Shown: positions 46,748 through 55,479, counted from the stretch's first letter. The stretch: DNA of 64,000 bases from VAZQ01 sp050179645 (GCA_050179645.1 JBFXEX010000003.1:26450-90449), one strand, 5' to 3'. Notes: generated from the letters alone by a model not told the origin. Program-made: numbers and translations.

Positions 46748-46763
46748 GGTGAGTTACCTCACA
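46748..46763. promoter_or_regulatory. Near-perfect CRP-type operator GGTGA-N6-TCACA
   Basis: GGTGAGTTACCTCACA departs from TGTGA-N6-TCACA at the first base only. It lies 53 bases upstream of the start codon of the 72-residue membrane-protein gene (minus strand) and is the third such site within 3.3 kb. Confidence 0.6.
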
Positions 46764-46850
46764 TCGGTCGAGCCCATGCCCTGCGGCGCAGTAGCTCTAC
46801 GCCATCGAATTTTACGAGATTTGAAGCTATCGAGCGCCGAATGAAGCGCT

Positions 46851-47357
46851 TTACTCCAGATCCAGACGGAACGGATCCGCCAGGTAGGCGACGACGCCGG
46901 GCCCGATCTGTTGGATCGCCGCGGTCATGCGACCGTTGCGCCCGAGTGCCCGGTCGGCAAGCGCGATAAAGCGCGCATTCGGAGTCGCGGTCGGCGAGGC
47001 GGCGCGGATCGCCTGTGCGATCGCCAGTTCGCTGCGGCCGGGATTGAGTGCGCAGGCGGCCACATAGGCGCCCGCGGTCGAGCGGCTGATCCCGGCGTAG
47101 CAATGCACCACCAGCGGTTTGGCGCGGTCCCAGCCCTGCACGAAATCGATGAACCGGCTGACATGCTCGTCGGCCGGGTGAATGTAGCCGTCCATCGGTT
47201 CGATGATGTCGTCCATTCCGAGAATGAGGTGATTCGGCGGGGCGAGCCCGTCCGGCCATTGCACCCGGTCGGTGTCCTTCAGCAGCGTGACGACGTGGCG
47301 CGCGCCGGTGCCTTCGACGGTTTCGTACAGGCGCGCCAGGGAGCAGACGTGGATCAT
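46851..47357 (-). CDS. Protein tyrosine/dual-specificity phosphatase-like protein
   Basis: The 168-residue product carries the C-x5-R phosphatase loop VVHCYAGISRSTAG with C86 and R92, and an upstream Asp pair (LGMDDI) that could serve as general acid. The fold is that of small tyrosine/dual-specificity phosphatases related to cyclin-dependent-kinase phosphatases. It is last in a Tag-HD-phosphatase series on the minus strand, 59 bases after the HD gene. A longer TTG start overlapping the HD stop is possible. Substrate unknown. Confidence 0.85.
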   Translation of the reverse strand: MIHVCSLARLYETVEGTGARHVVTLLKDTDRVQWPDGLAPPNHLILGMDDIIEPMDGYIHPADEHVSRFIDFVQGWDRAKPLVVHCYAGISRSTAGAYVAACALNPGRSELAIAQAIRAASPTATPNARFIALADRALGRNGRMTAAIQQIGPGVVAYLADPFRLDLE

Positions 47358-47416
47358 CGGATTCGCGGCTTCATGTTCGCGGAAAATATAGGGCGTGGAA
47401 CGGCGGCGCGAAAGCG

Positions 47417-48046
47417 TCAATCGCGCGCGAGTTTGGCGAAGCGTTCCAGGTAGCGCTTTTCGGCGGTTTCGGCCGGCCAGGGCGTAAGATAGTCGCGCTC
47501 GATCACGACAGAGAATTTCGGCGGCGCGCCGAAGAACTTCTTCGCCTCGGTGGGGGAAAATCCGGCCAGCCGGGTTGCCTCGAAATAGGCGGCGCTGCGG
47601 TCGGCCGCCTTGATCAGCGCAGTCAGATCGGCGGACAGGACGGGCGGCAGGCCGAATCGCAGGTGGATCGCGGCCAAGAGCCGCGCTTCGACCGACTTGT
47701 AGCTGTCGCCGATGATCGCCTTGAACGGCGAGATCATGTCGCCGATGACGTATTCCGGCGCATCGTGCAGCAGTACGGCGAGGCGGTGCCGGCGATCGAG
47801 ACTGGAGCGGCCGTGCGCGATGGTTTCGACCAGCAGGGAGTGCTGGGCAACCGAGAAGATATTTGCTCCGACGGTCTGGCCGTTCCAGCGCGCCACCCGG
47901 GCAAGCCCGTGGGCGATGTCCTCGACCTCGATGTCGAGCGGTGAGGGATCGAGCAGGTCGAGCCGGCGCCCCGAGAGCATGCGCTGCCAGGCGCGCGGGG
48001 CGACGGAGGTGGGGGCGGGCGGACGCTTGCGGATCGCCATCGTCAT
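47417..48046 (-). CDS. HD-domain phosphohydrolase (YfbR-like)
   Basis: The 209-residue product has metal-binding HD-type motifs: FSVAQHSLLVETIA, LAVLLHDAPEYVIGD (the His-Asp pair) and IKAADRSAAYFEATRL. The order fits YfbR-type 5'-deoxynucleotidases, which dephosphorylate deoxynucleoside monophosphates. Its start overlaps the tag stop by four bases (ATGA). Together with Tag and the phosphatase it looks like a small nucleotide/DNA-repair operon, as inference. Confidence 0.87.
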   Translation of the reverse strand: MTMAIRKRPPAPTSVAPRAWQRMLSGRRLDLLDPSPLDIEVEDIAHGLARVARWNGQTVGANIFSVAQHSLLVETIAHGRSSLDRRHRLAVLLHDAPEYVIGDMISPFKAIIGDSYKSVEARLLAAIHLRFGLPPVLSADLTALIKAADRSAAYFEATRLAGFSPTEAKKFFGAPPKFSVVIERDYLTPWPAETAEKRYLERFAKLARD

Positions 48047-48651
48047 GCCGGCGAGCGACTGGCCGACAGAGCCTTGTGACGGTGGCAGTCTACGAGGTGG
48101 TCATTGACCATGCCGACCGCCTGCATGAAGGCGTACACGATAGTCGGGCCGACGAACTTGAAGCCGCGCCCGGCGAGTTCCTTCGACATCTGGCGCGACA
48201 GCGGAGTTTCGGCCGGCACCTGCTTGAGGCTGCGGAAGTGGTTCACCTTGGGTTGGCCGTCGAGAAAATTCCACAGGAGTGCTGAGAACCCCGGCCCCTT
48301 CTCCATGACGTCGAGATACGCGCGCGCCGACTTGACGGCGCCTTCGATTTTCAGGCGGTTGCGTACGATTCCGGCGTCCTGCATCAGCTTCTCGACCCTG
48401 GCGGGACGGTAGCGCGCGATCTTCTGCGGGTCGAAGTCGTCGAAGGCGCGGCGGAAGTTGTCGCGCTTGCGCAGGATGGTGATCCACGACAGGCCGGCCT
48501 GGAAGCCGTCAAGCACCAGCTTTTCGTACAGCGCGCGGTCGTCGTATTCCGGCACGCCCCACTCGTCGTCGTGATAGGCGACGTAGAGCGGATCGGTCTT
48601 CGGCCACGGGCAGCGCTTGAGGCCGTCGGGATGGAGGAGGGGCGCGCTCAT
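48043..48651 (-). CDS. tag: DNA-3-methyladenine glycosylase I
   Basis: The 202-residue product matches Tag from end to end: LKRCPWPK and YHDDEWGVPEYDDRALYEKL at the N-terminus (zinc Cys/His and the catalytic Glu), LSWITILRKRDNFRRAF, and LVDCHRH near the end completing the zinc site. It excises 3-methyladenine from alkylated DNA. The ATG at 48651 is selected; upstream residues are not Tag-like. It overlaps the HD gene downstream. Confidence 0.95.
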   Translation of the reverse strand: MSAPLLHPDGLKRCPWPKTDPLYVAYHDDEWGVPEYDDRALYEKLVLDGFQAGLSWITILRKRDNFRRAFDDFDPQKIARYRPARVEKLMQDAGIVRNRLKIEGAVKSARAYLDVMEKGPGFSALLWNFLDGQPKVNHFRSLKQVPAETPLSRQMSKELAGRGFKFVGPTIVYAFMQAVGMVNDHLVDCHRHKALSASRSPA

Positions 48652-48670
48652 CACGTTCTTTCCAGGATGG

Positions 48671-49564
48671 CTATTCCGCCGCCCGCGTTTCGCCCGGAAA
48701 TGCAAAGCGTGCCCAGGACGGCTTGACGAGGCGAAGCTCGACGCCGCCCGCGAGCAGAGGCACGGCGGCGGCAAGCGCCTCCGCGGCGCGGTCGAGCCGG
48801 ATCATGGCGATGCCCTGACCGTTTGCCGCCGATCCGAGCGTGCCGACGCTCTTTTCGCCGGCCGTAATCGGCGCGCCAGGGGCGGGTACGGTGCCGTGAT
48901 AGCTCACCGGCACCACACGGGTGCGCGCAGTGCCGCGGTGCGCCATGCGCGAGACGACCTCCTGGCCGACGAAGCAGCCCTTGTCAAAATCCACGCCGTG
49001 AAGCTGATCCATGTCGGCTTCGTGCGGGAAGGCGTCGCCGTAGCCGAAATCGGCCTCGCCGCGCGGCACGCCGAGCGCGATGCGATGGGCATCGTACACC
49101 GCGGCCTCGACCTTCCGGGCGCCGAGATCGGTGATGGCCTTGTCGGCGAGATGCGGCGGCAGCATGCAGCGCAGGCCAAGCTCGGGCAGCCGCGGATCGG
49201 GGTACGAGAGACCCACCGGGGTCTGCGCATTACCGCCCCAGGCCGCCAGCACGCCAAGCACCTCCGAAAGGTCTTCGACGATGACCTTGGCGCGCAGCCG
49301 GTAGAAATTAAGCCGCTGGACAAGGGGCGGCGCCAGGGCGCGGGGAACATCAAGAAAGAAGCCGCCGCCATCCCCGGGCGCGGCGGCCGCGACGATGAAG
49401 TCGGCGATGATCTTGCCCTGGGGCGTCAGCAGCGCGGCGTAGCGTGCATGTCCGGGTGTCACCGTGGCGGTGTCGACGGTAATCAGGCCGTTGAGGAACT
49501 TGCCGGCGTCGTCGCCGGCAACCTTGGCGACGCCGCGATCCGGAAGAAGCGTTGCCTTCATCAT
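48671..49564 (-). CDS. ygfZ: Folate-binding YgfZ-family protein
   Basis: The 297-residue product is related to the aminomethyltransferase (GcvT) fold. It has the diagnostic K-G-C-x-x-G-Q-E motif in DKGCFVGQEVVSRM and a LNGLITVDTATVTPG/LLTPQGKIIADF N-terminus. YgfZ uses tetrahydrofolate and the motif Cys in repair or assembly of iron-sulfur enzymes. It lies 19 bases before tag on the same strand and is divergent from the dihydroorotase gene. Confidence 0.93.
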   Translation of the reverse strand: MMKATLLPDRGVAKVAGDDAGKFLNGLITVDTATVTPGHARYAALLTPQGKIIADFIVAAAAPGDGGGFFLDVPRALAPPLVQRLNFYRLRAKVIVEDLSEVLGVLAAWGGNAQTPVGLSYPDPRLPELGLRCMLPPHLADKAITDLGARKVEAAVYDAHRIALGVPRGEADFGYGDAFPHEADMDQLHGVDFDKGCFVGQEVVSRMAHRGTARTRVVPVSYHGTVPAPGAPITAGEKSVGTLGSAANGQGIAMIRLDRAAEALAAAVPLLAGGVELRLVKPSWARFAFPGETRAAE

Positions 49565-49639
49565 GATAGGTAGGACTTGCCAGATGTCACCGGCAAACGT
49601 AAGGCCCTAAAGAGACGGTCACAAGGGCGGCAGGCTGGA

Positions 49640-50977
49640 ATGGCGCAAACCTACGATTTGATCCTGCGCGGGGGTACCATCGTCAATCACGATGGCGAGG
49701 GCGTGCGCGACCTGGCGGTGACGGCCGGACGAATCGCGGCGATCGGCGATCTGGCGCAAGTCTCCGCCGGCCGGACCATCGACTGCCGGGGCCTGCACGT
49801 GCTGCCCGGCGTGATCGACACCCAGGTTCACTTCCGCGATCCGGGTGCGACCCACAAGGAGGACCTGGAAGCCGGCTCCCTCGGCGCCGTCATGGGCGGC
49901 GTCACGGCGGTGTTCGAGATGCCGAACACCAATCCGACCACCACCGATCCGCAGGCCCTGGCCGACAAGGTCCGGCGCGGCCACCACCGGATGCACTGCG
50001 ACTTTGCATTCTTCATGGGCGGCACCCGCGAGAACACCCGCGACCTGCCTGAGCTCGAACGGCTGCCGGGCTGCTGCGGCGTCAAGGTGTTCATGGGGTC
50101 GTCGACCGGCTCGCTCCTGGTCGATGACGACGACGGTGTACGCAATATCCTCAAGGCGATCCGGCGGCGGGCCTCGTTCCATTCCGAGGACGAAGATCGT
50201 CTCAACGAGCGCAAGGTTCATCGGATCGAAGGCGACCCGCGCTCCCATCCGGTCTGGCGCGACGAGACCGCGGCACTCCGCTGCACGGAGCGGCTGGTCG
50301 CCCTGGCGCGGGAGACCGGCAAGCGCGTGCACGTCCTGCACATCACCACCGCCGAGGAGATCGCTTTCCTCAAGGATCACAAGGACGTCGCCTCAGTGGA
50401 GGTGACCCCGCATCACCTCACGCTGGAGGCGCCGGACTGCTACGAGCGGATCGGCACGCTGGCGCAGATGAACCCGCCGGTGCGTGGCGGCGAGCATCGG
50501 GCGGCGATCTGGCGCGGCCTGCAACAGGGCGTCGTCGACGTGCTGGGCTCGGATCACGCGCCCCATACGCTCGAAGAAAAGGCCGCAACCTATCCGGCCA
50601 CGCCCTCCGGCATGACCGGCGTGCAGACGCTCGTCCCGCTGATGCTCGATCACGTCAATGCTGGCCGCCTGTCGCTGTTGCGGCTGGTTGACCTCACCAG
50701 CGCCGGCCCGGCGCGATTGTTCGGCATCGCCCGCAAGGGCCGTATCGCTGCCGGCTACGACGCCGACCTGACGGTGGTCGACCTCAAGCGGCGTGCGACG
50801 ATCAGCAATGCATGGATCAAGTCGCGCGCCGGCTGGACGCCCTACGACGGCATGGCGGTGACCGGCTGGCCGATCGGCACCTTCGTGCGCGGCGCCCAAG
50901 CGATGTGGGACGGCGAACTGATCGACGCAGCGGGCGGCGAGGCGGTGCAATTTCTCGAGACGCTCGCGCCGCAGTAA
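49640..50977 (+). CDS. pyrC: Dihydroorotase, class I type
   Basis: The 445-residue amidohydrolase has LPGVIDTQVHFRDPGATHKE, the carboxylated-Lys segment GVKVFMGSSTG, the HSEDEDRL and VLHITTAEEI His sites, and DVLGSDHAPH. The first metal-site His is Gln here (D-x-Q-V-H), a change I associate with a common alphaproteobacterial subgroup; the second His is present. It should close carbamoyl-aspartate to dihydroorotate, though a hydantoinase-like activity cannot be excluded. The ATG at 49640 gives the normal N-terminus. Confidence 0.88.
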   Translation: MAQTYDLILRGGTIVNHDGEGVRDLAVTAGRIAAIGDLAQVSAGRTIDCRGLHVLPGVIDTQVHFRDPGATHKEDLEAGSLGAVMGGVTAVFEMPNTNPTTTDPQALADKVRRGHHRMHCDFAFFMGGTRENTRDLPELERLPGCCGVKVFMGSSTGSLLVDDDDGVRNILKAIRRRASFHSEDEDRLNERKVHRIEGDPRSHPVWRDETAALRCTERLVALARETGKRVHVLHITTAEEIAFLKDHKDVASVEVTPHHLTLEAPDCYERIGTLAQMNPPVRGGEHRAAIWRGLQQGVVDVLGSDHAPHTLEEKAATYPATPSGMTGVQTLVPLMLDHVNAGRLSLLRLVDLTSAGPARLFGIARKGRIAAGYDADLTVVDLKRRATISNAWIKSRAGWTPYDGMAVTGWPIGTFVRGAQAMWDGELIDAAGGEAVQFLETLAPQ

Positions 50978-51040
50978 CTGCAGAGTCCACTCGGCAATAT
51001 GGTTCGACTTTGTCGTGTGACCGGCGGACAGCAGTGGGCG

Positions 51041-51295
51041 CTACTGACGGACACAGTTCATCGAGAATTCGCCGTTACGGATGCGATTTGCCAGGCCTTC
51101 GGCGAAATGCGCTGCCGCTTCCTCGCCATAAGTCGAGACGAATTCCGCGAAGGCAGCAAAAAGGCAGACTTGTGCCAGGCAATCGCCATCGATCCCCTCG
51201 ATGCGGGCCTCGTTCCAGGCCTCATGCAGATAGCCGAGCGCAACCTTCTTCTGTTCGTGTTCCGGAGTGACCTCCGAAGCATGGATCACTTGCAT
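51041..51295 (-). CDS. Small conserved hypothetical protein
   Basis: The 84-residue acidic protein (MQVIHASEVTPEHEQKKVAL...) is predicted to be all-helical: GYLHEAWNEARIEGIDGDC, VCLFAAFAEFVSTYGEEAAA and HFAEGLANRIRNGEF. I believe related proteins occur across Bradyrhizobium-like genomes, but I know no function or family name. It ends 63 bases after the convergent dihydroorotase gene. Confidence 0.72.
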   Translation of the reverse strand: MQVIHASEVTPEHEQKKVALGYLHEAWNEARIEGIDGDCLAQVCLFAAFAEFVSTYGEEAAAHFAEGLANRIRNGEFSMNCVRQ

Positions 51296-51563
51296 TTGTG
51301 ATTCCCATCCCGACGATTGGCGGCAATGTCCCCAGGCCGACCGACCCGATAATCGTTCGTAGCATGTCAATTGGGGCAGGCGAGAGTACATGTTGAGGAA
51401 GGGTTAATGGCGTTGCCGTCCACCTCGGGTCCCGCGCCAAGATGGCCGACGAGCGTCCGCAAGCGAAAGCGCAACCGGGACGTAACGTCGCCTTGTTTCT
51501 CGCCGCAACCTGATGGCTTCTGGGCGCTCGACATGCGGTGACGTGAGGCCAGCGGTTTCGTTC

Positions 51564-53672
51564 ATGAGAATCTACTCTGTTCCGGAGGCCCGACTCGGGC
51601 CACTGCGGGGCCGGCGTTCGGAATTTCTCGGCCGGGCCGCTCTGGTGTGGTTTTGTGCCACGCTGCTGGCCGCGTCGACGATGATCGCGGGAAGCGGCTC
51701 GCTGACCGCACAGGAGGCAGCATCACTGACCGCGCCGTGGCTGCGCCAGGCCCGGGTGGCCGGCGCCAGGGTCTTCGCCGACATGAGTGCGAGTACCATC
51801 GAGCGGGATCTCGCCGCGCTGGCGGCGCAGAACGTCTCGGTGGTCGAGGCGGATTCCAGCCTGTCGGACTTCCTGACCGAAGCGGAGTTCGAAGCCGAAC
51901 TGCGCTTCATGCGCCAGTATGTCCGGACCGCACATCGGCTCGGGCTCAAGGTGGTCTGGTACGTTGCCACCCTTGAAGTCCTGAGCGTTCAGGCCGCGCG
52001 GGGCGACAACATCGTTTCCAAGGCCCATCCGGACTGGCTGCAACGTGGCCTCGATGGCAAGCCCAACGTCTATGTCGGCGAGCCGCCCGGCACCTTGGGG
52101 TCGGTGCATTGGGTCGACCCCGGCTCCGAGAGCGCGTGGATGTCGATCCACTCCGGCTACGTCGACGTCTTTCTCGATCGCATCAAGCGCATCGCCGCGA
52201 CCGGTCTCGACGGCATCTGGCTCGACGTGCCGCTTTACAGCGAAATGGGTGCGTCATGGCCGGACGCCGGCCCGCAGGCGGCCGCCAAGTTTCTTGCCGA
52301 CACCGGAATGCAGGTGCCGCGCGCCGTCGACTGGAACGACCCGGTATGGCGCCGATGGATCGCCTGGCGATATCGAGAAATCACGAACTTCCTGTTGCGT
52401 GTGCGCGACGCCGCGCGCTCGGTTTCGAGCGGCATCAGCATCGTGGTGGAGACCGTCACGCTCGACTACGGCCTCGCCACGCTGGTCGGTCTCGACGGCA
52501 GCCTGCTCAAGGATGCGCCCGGCATCATTCAGGCGTGGGAGGTCGACGCAGTCAGCGACGAGACCGCGATGCGGGAGGCGCAGCCTGACGACTGGATCAG
52601 CCTCATCGGCATGGCGAAGTTCGCGCGCGGCGCCTCCGGCAGCAAGCCGTCGTGGATGTTCATCTACGGCGACCGGCCCGATGACAGCCTGCTGGTGATG
52701 GCCGAGGCCCTGGCCGCGGGCAACAACCCGTTCGAGACCAAGATCCCGAAGATGACCACCACGGTTGGCGCCGCCTTCCGCCGGCAGGCCTACGGGTGGA
52801 TCAAGCAGCAGGAGGGCCGGCTGTTTGCCAGCCGTTCCGGCGCCAAAGTCGCGGTCTATTTCTCGCCCGAGAGTCGCGATTACCTCGACCGCGCCATCGG
52901 AACCGGCCTCTACACGGTGATCCGCGACGACGACGCAAGCTGGTGGTCGAACGAGCCGAACGACAGTCTCTATCTGCGTACGTATCTGGCCGAGTACCGC
53001 GGCGTCATCAAATGGCTCGTAAACAATCACGTGCCGTTCGATATCGTGGTACGTCCGCAGGCGGATGAACTGTCCGCCTATGACGCGGTGATCGCGCCAT
53101 CGCCGGCGGCGCTCTCCGACGGCGACGCGGCGACCCTCGACCGCTATGTCGCCAATGGCGGGCATCTCGTCGTCACTGGCCCGGATGCCGCGATGCTCGA
53201 CGGGTTCGGCAGTCGCCGCGCGGCGCCAATCCTGCAATCGCTCAACGCCGGCGCGCGGACCGCCATGCACTCGCCGCGATGGCTCGGCAAGGAATACCTG
53301 GCGTCCAACTCGGCCGAAGCCGGTGCGGCGATCGGCGAAATGCTTGGCGCGAAGTCGCGACAGACGCTGCAAACCGACGCCGGGCCAAACGTTCATGTCG
53401 CGATACGCACGCTGGGCGACGAGATGCTGGTCCATCTGGTGAATCCCGAACGGCTCTGGGACAAGACCGCGCCCGAGCAGCGCGAGGTCAGCATCAGTCT
53501 TGCGCTGCCGGCGGGCCATCGCGTCAAGGACGTCCAGATCACGTCGCCGGTGGCGTCGCAGAAGCCCGCGCAGGCCGCGGTGCGTTTGCCCTTCAGCGTG
53601 AATGCCGATCGCGTCGTGTTCAAAGTCCCGCTGCGCGCCTATGCGATGGTGGTGGTCACGACGCAGCCGTGA
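51564..53672 (+). CDS. Exported glycoside-hydrolase-like protein (TIM barrel plus GATase-like domain)
   Basis: The 702-residue product has a long N-terminal leader with a hydrophobic core (ALVWFCATLLAASTMIAGSG) ending near LTAQ. A (beta/alpha)8-type domain follows (RQARVAGARVFADMSASTIE, AHRLGLKVVWYVATLE, TGLDGIWLDVPLYSEMGASW). A flavodoxin/GATase-like module resembling the beta-galactosidase trimerisation domain (YDAVIAPSPAALSDGDAATL, YVANGGHLVVTGPD) and a beta-rich C-terminus complete it. The WLD of GIWLDVP could supply a catalytic acid. The substrate is unknown. It would act in the periplasm or at the surface. Confidence 0.72.
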   Translation: MRIYSVPEARLGPLRGRRSEFLGRAALVWFCATLLAASTMIAGSGSLTAQEAASLTAPWLRQARVAGARVFADMSASTIERDLAALAAQNVSVVEADSSLSDFLTEAEFEAELRFMRQYVRTAHRLGLKVVWYVATLEVLSVQAARGDNIVSKAHPDWLQRGLDGKPNVYVGEPPGTLGSVHWVDPGSESAWMSIHSGYVDVFLDRIKRIAATGLDGIWLDVPLYSEMGASWPDAGPQAAAKFLADTGMQVPRAVDWNDPVWRRWIAWRYREITNFLLRVRDAARSVSSGISIVVETVTLDYGLATLVGLDGSLLKDAPGIIQAWEVDAVSDETAMREAQPDDWISLIGMAKFARGASGSKPSWMFIYGDRPDDSLLVMAEALAAGNNPFETKIPKMTTTVGAAFRRQAYGWIKQQEGRLFASRSGAKVAVYFSPESRDYLDRAIGTGLYTVIRDDDASWWSNEPNDSLYLRTYLAEYRGVIKWLVNNHVPFDIVVRPQADELSAYDAVIAPSPAALSDGDAATLDRYVANGGHLVVTGPDAAMLDGFGSRRAAPILQSLNAGARTAMHSPRWLGKEYLASNSAEAGAAIGEMLGAKSRQTLQTDAGPNVHVAIRTLGDEMLVHLVNPERLWDKTAPEQREVSISLALPAGHRVKDVQITSPVASQKPAQAAVRLPFSVNADRVVFKVPLRAYAMVVVTTQP

Positions 53673-53721
53673 TTCGCGCCGAAATCAAAACAGCGTTCGC
53701 ACCGGCGTCGGCGATGTCGAG

Positions 53722-54099
53722 TCAGTTGGCGTAGCGCGCCGTCATGTCCCTGGCGATCTTCGAGCCCTCATCGAGGTAGCGGCGGATCACCACCTCGGCG
53801 GCCGGCGTGCAGGTACGGTAATTCTGCTCATAGCCGCGGTAGCCGCGGTTAAACGCGGCCGTCAGGCGCGCCTTGCGCTCGCCGCCCTGCGCTTCGGCCT
53901 CCACCAGCGCCTGCATCTCGTTGCGCCACTTCTGACCCTCGTTCTCGCCGCAGATGTTGCGCAGGTAGTGCAGCGCGCCGAGGATTTCGGCGAGCCGTTG
54001 CAGGCTACCCTCGAACGCGGTGGCGGCCGGATTCTGCGCGCTGGCCGGCTGGGCAAGCGCGAGGGCAATCGAGGCGGCAATCAGCAGGCGTCGCATCAT
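53722..54099 (-). CDS. TIGR02301 family exported protein
   Basis: The 125-residue product has a signal peptide (MMRRLLIAASIALALAQPAS, cleavage after SAQ). The mature helical domain contains LHYLRNICGENEGQKWRNEM and AFNRGYRGYEQNYRTCTPAA, the pattern of TIGR02301, an uncharacterised alphaproteobacterial periplasmic family with two conserved cysteines that could form a disulfide. It is downstream of, and on the same strand as, the Nudix gene. Confidence 0.87.
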   Translation of the reverse strand: MMRRLLIAASIALALAQPASAQNPAATAFEGSLQRLAEILGALHYLRNICGENEGQKWRNEMQALVEAEAQGGERKARLTAAFNRGYRGYEQNYRTCTPAAEVVIRRYLDEGSKIARDMTARYAN

Positions 54100-54202
54100 C
54101 GGTGAGACGGCATATATGTCCGGTATGTCCGGGAGCGGCCGGACCGGAGCCCTGTATCCCGCTCCAAACGGACGGAAAAAAGGCACGGAAACGACAGCGT
54201 TC

Positions 54203-54652
54203 TCAGACCGCTGGCGGGGCCCGCATGAGCTCGAAGGCCGATTGGACGATCTCGGCGAGCCCCGCCGTGGTCGTCAGGCCGGCAAGTTCAGCCGGGAGGA
54301 GCCAGTGCGCCTCGCTCAATTCCTCGTTGAGCACCGGCTCGCCGCCCTGCCAGCGGGCGGCAAAGCAAAGGATGACGAAATGCCGTTCGACCCGGTCGTC
54401 GCCGTCGCGGACGATGGCCTCGCGAAATCCCGCGAGCGCGACCGGCTCGATAGTCAGGCTGGTTTCCTCCAGCACTTCGCGGGTGATGGCCTGCGTCAGC
54501 GTTTCGCCGACTTCGACCACGCCGCCCGGCAGCGTGTAGACGCCCTGCGCCGGCGGCCGCGACCGGCGCACCACCAGAATCCGGTCCTCGCGCACGATCG
54601 CGGCGCTGACCGCGAGAAAGGGGCGCTGGGGATATGATCGAGATTCACTCAC
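54203..54652 (-). CDS. Nudix hydrolase
   Basis: The 149-residue product contains the complete Nudix box GGVVEVGETLTQAITREV continuing LEETSL (G-x5-E-x7-R-E-x2-E-E-x-G-like). It should cleave a nucleoside-diphosphate-linked compound with Mg2+. The substrate is not evident. A DNA-damage-linked yedK gene diverges from it, with about 60 bases between, which is compatible with a nucleotide-cleaning role. Confidence 0.9.
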   Translation of the reverse strand: MSESRSYPQRPFLAVSAAIVREDRILVVRRSRPPAQGVYTLPGGVVEVGETLTQAITREVLEETSLTIEPVALAGFREAIVRDGDDRVERHFVILCFAARWQGGEPVLNEELSEAHWLLPAELAGLTTTAGLAEIVQSAFELMRAPPAV

Positions 54653-54714
54653 AGGTGCGCTCCAGGACCACGGCTTGGTGGGTTATGGTTAGACTCTAAA
54701 ATTGGACAAGCGTC

Positions 54715-55479
54715 ATGTGCGGACGTTACCTCATCACATCGGCACCGGAAGCGTTCCGGCGGCTGTTCGGCTATCCCGAACAGCCGAATTTTCCGCCGCG
54801 CTATAACGTGGCGCCGACGCAGCCGGTGCCGATCGTGCGTCTCGTCGAAGGCAAGCGGCAGTTTGCGCTGGTGCGCTGGGGATTGATTCCGGCCTGGGTC
54901 AAGGATCCACGCGGTTTCACGCTGCTGGTCAACGGCCGTGGCGAATCGGTCAACGACAAGCCTGCCTTCCGCAACGCCATGAAGCGCCGGCGCTGCCTGT
55001 TCCTGGCCGACGGCTTCTACGAGTGGATGGACCACGGCGGTGGCCGCAAGCGGCCGTTCTGCGTGCGGCCGAGGGACGGCCAGCCGGTCGCGTTCGCCGG
55101 GCTGTGGGAAACCTGGATGGGACCGAACGGCGAGGAGACCGAAACCGCCGCGGTCCTGACCACCGAGGCCAACCGCACCCTGATGCCGATCCATCACCGC
55201 ATGCCGGTGGTGATCCCGCCCGAAGCGTTCGACATGTGGCTCGACTGCGCCAATGTCGACGCGCTCACTGCCGCGGCGTTGCTGGTGCCGCCGCCCGATG
55301 ACGCGATGGAGGCGTGCGAGATTTCCACCGCAGTCAACCGCGTCGCCAACGACGGGCCGGAGATTCTTGCGCCGGTTACGCCGTCGCCAGAGGATGCAGC
55401 GGTTCAACCCGCGGCCAAACCAACCGCGCGCGCGAAGAGGCCGGCAACGGACAGTCGGCAGCCGTCGTTGTTCGATTGA
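54715..55479 (+). CDS. yedK: SOS response-associated peptidase (YedK/HMCES type)
   Basis: The 254-residue product starts MCGRYLITSA, where Cys2 becomes the N-terminal nucleophile after Met removal. N73 (LLVNGRGES), E103 (FYEWMDH) and H160 (MPIHHRMP) complete the active site. YedK/HMCES forms a covalent bond with abasic sites in single-stranded DNA and protects them. The 40-residue tail is Ala/Pro/Lys-rich and ends in the motif RQPSLFD, which resembles a clamp-binding peptide. Confidence 0.94.
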   Translation: MCGRYLITSAPEAFRRLFGYPEQPNFPPRYNVAPTQPVPIVRLVEGKRQFALVRWGLIPAWVKDPRGFTLLVNGRGESVNDKPAFRNAMKRRRCLFLADGFYEWMDHGGGRKRPFCVRPRDGQPVAFAGLWETWMGPNGEETETAAVLTTEANRTLMPIHHRMPVVIPPEAFDMWLDCANVDALTAAALLVPPPDDAMEACEISTAVNRVANDGPEILAPVTPSPEDAAVQPAAKPTARAKRPATDSRQPSLFD

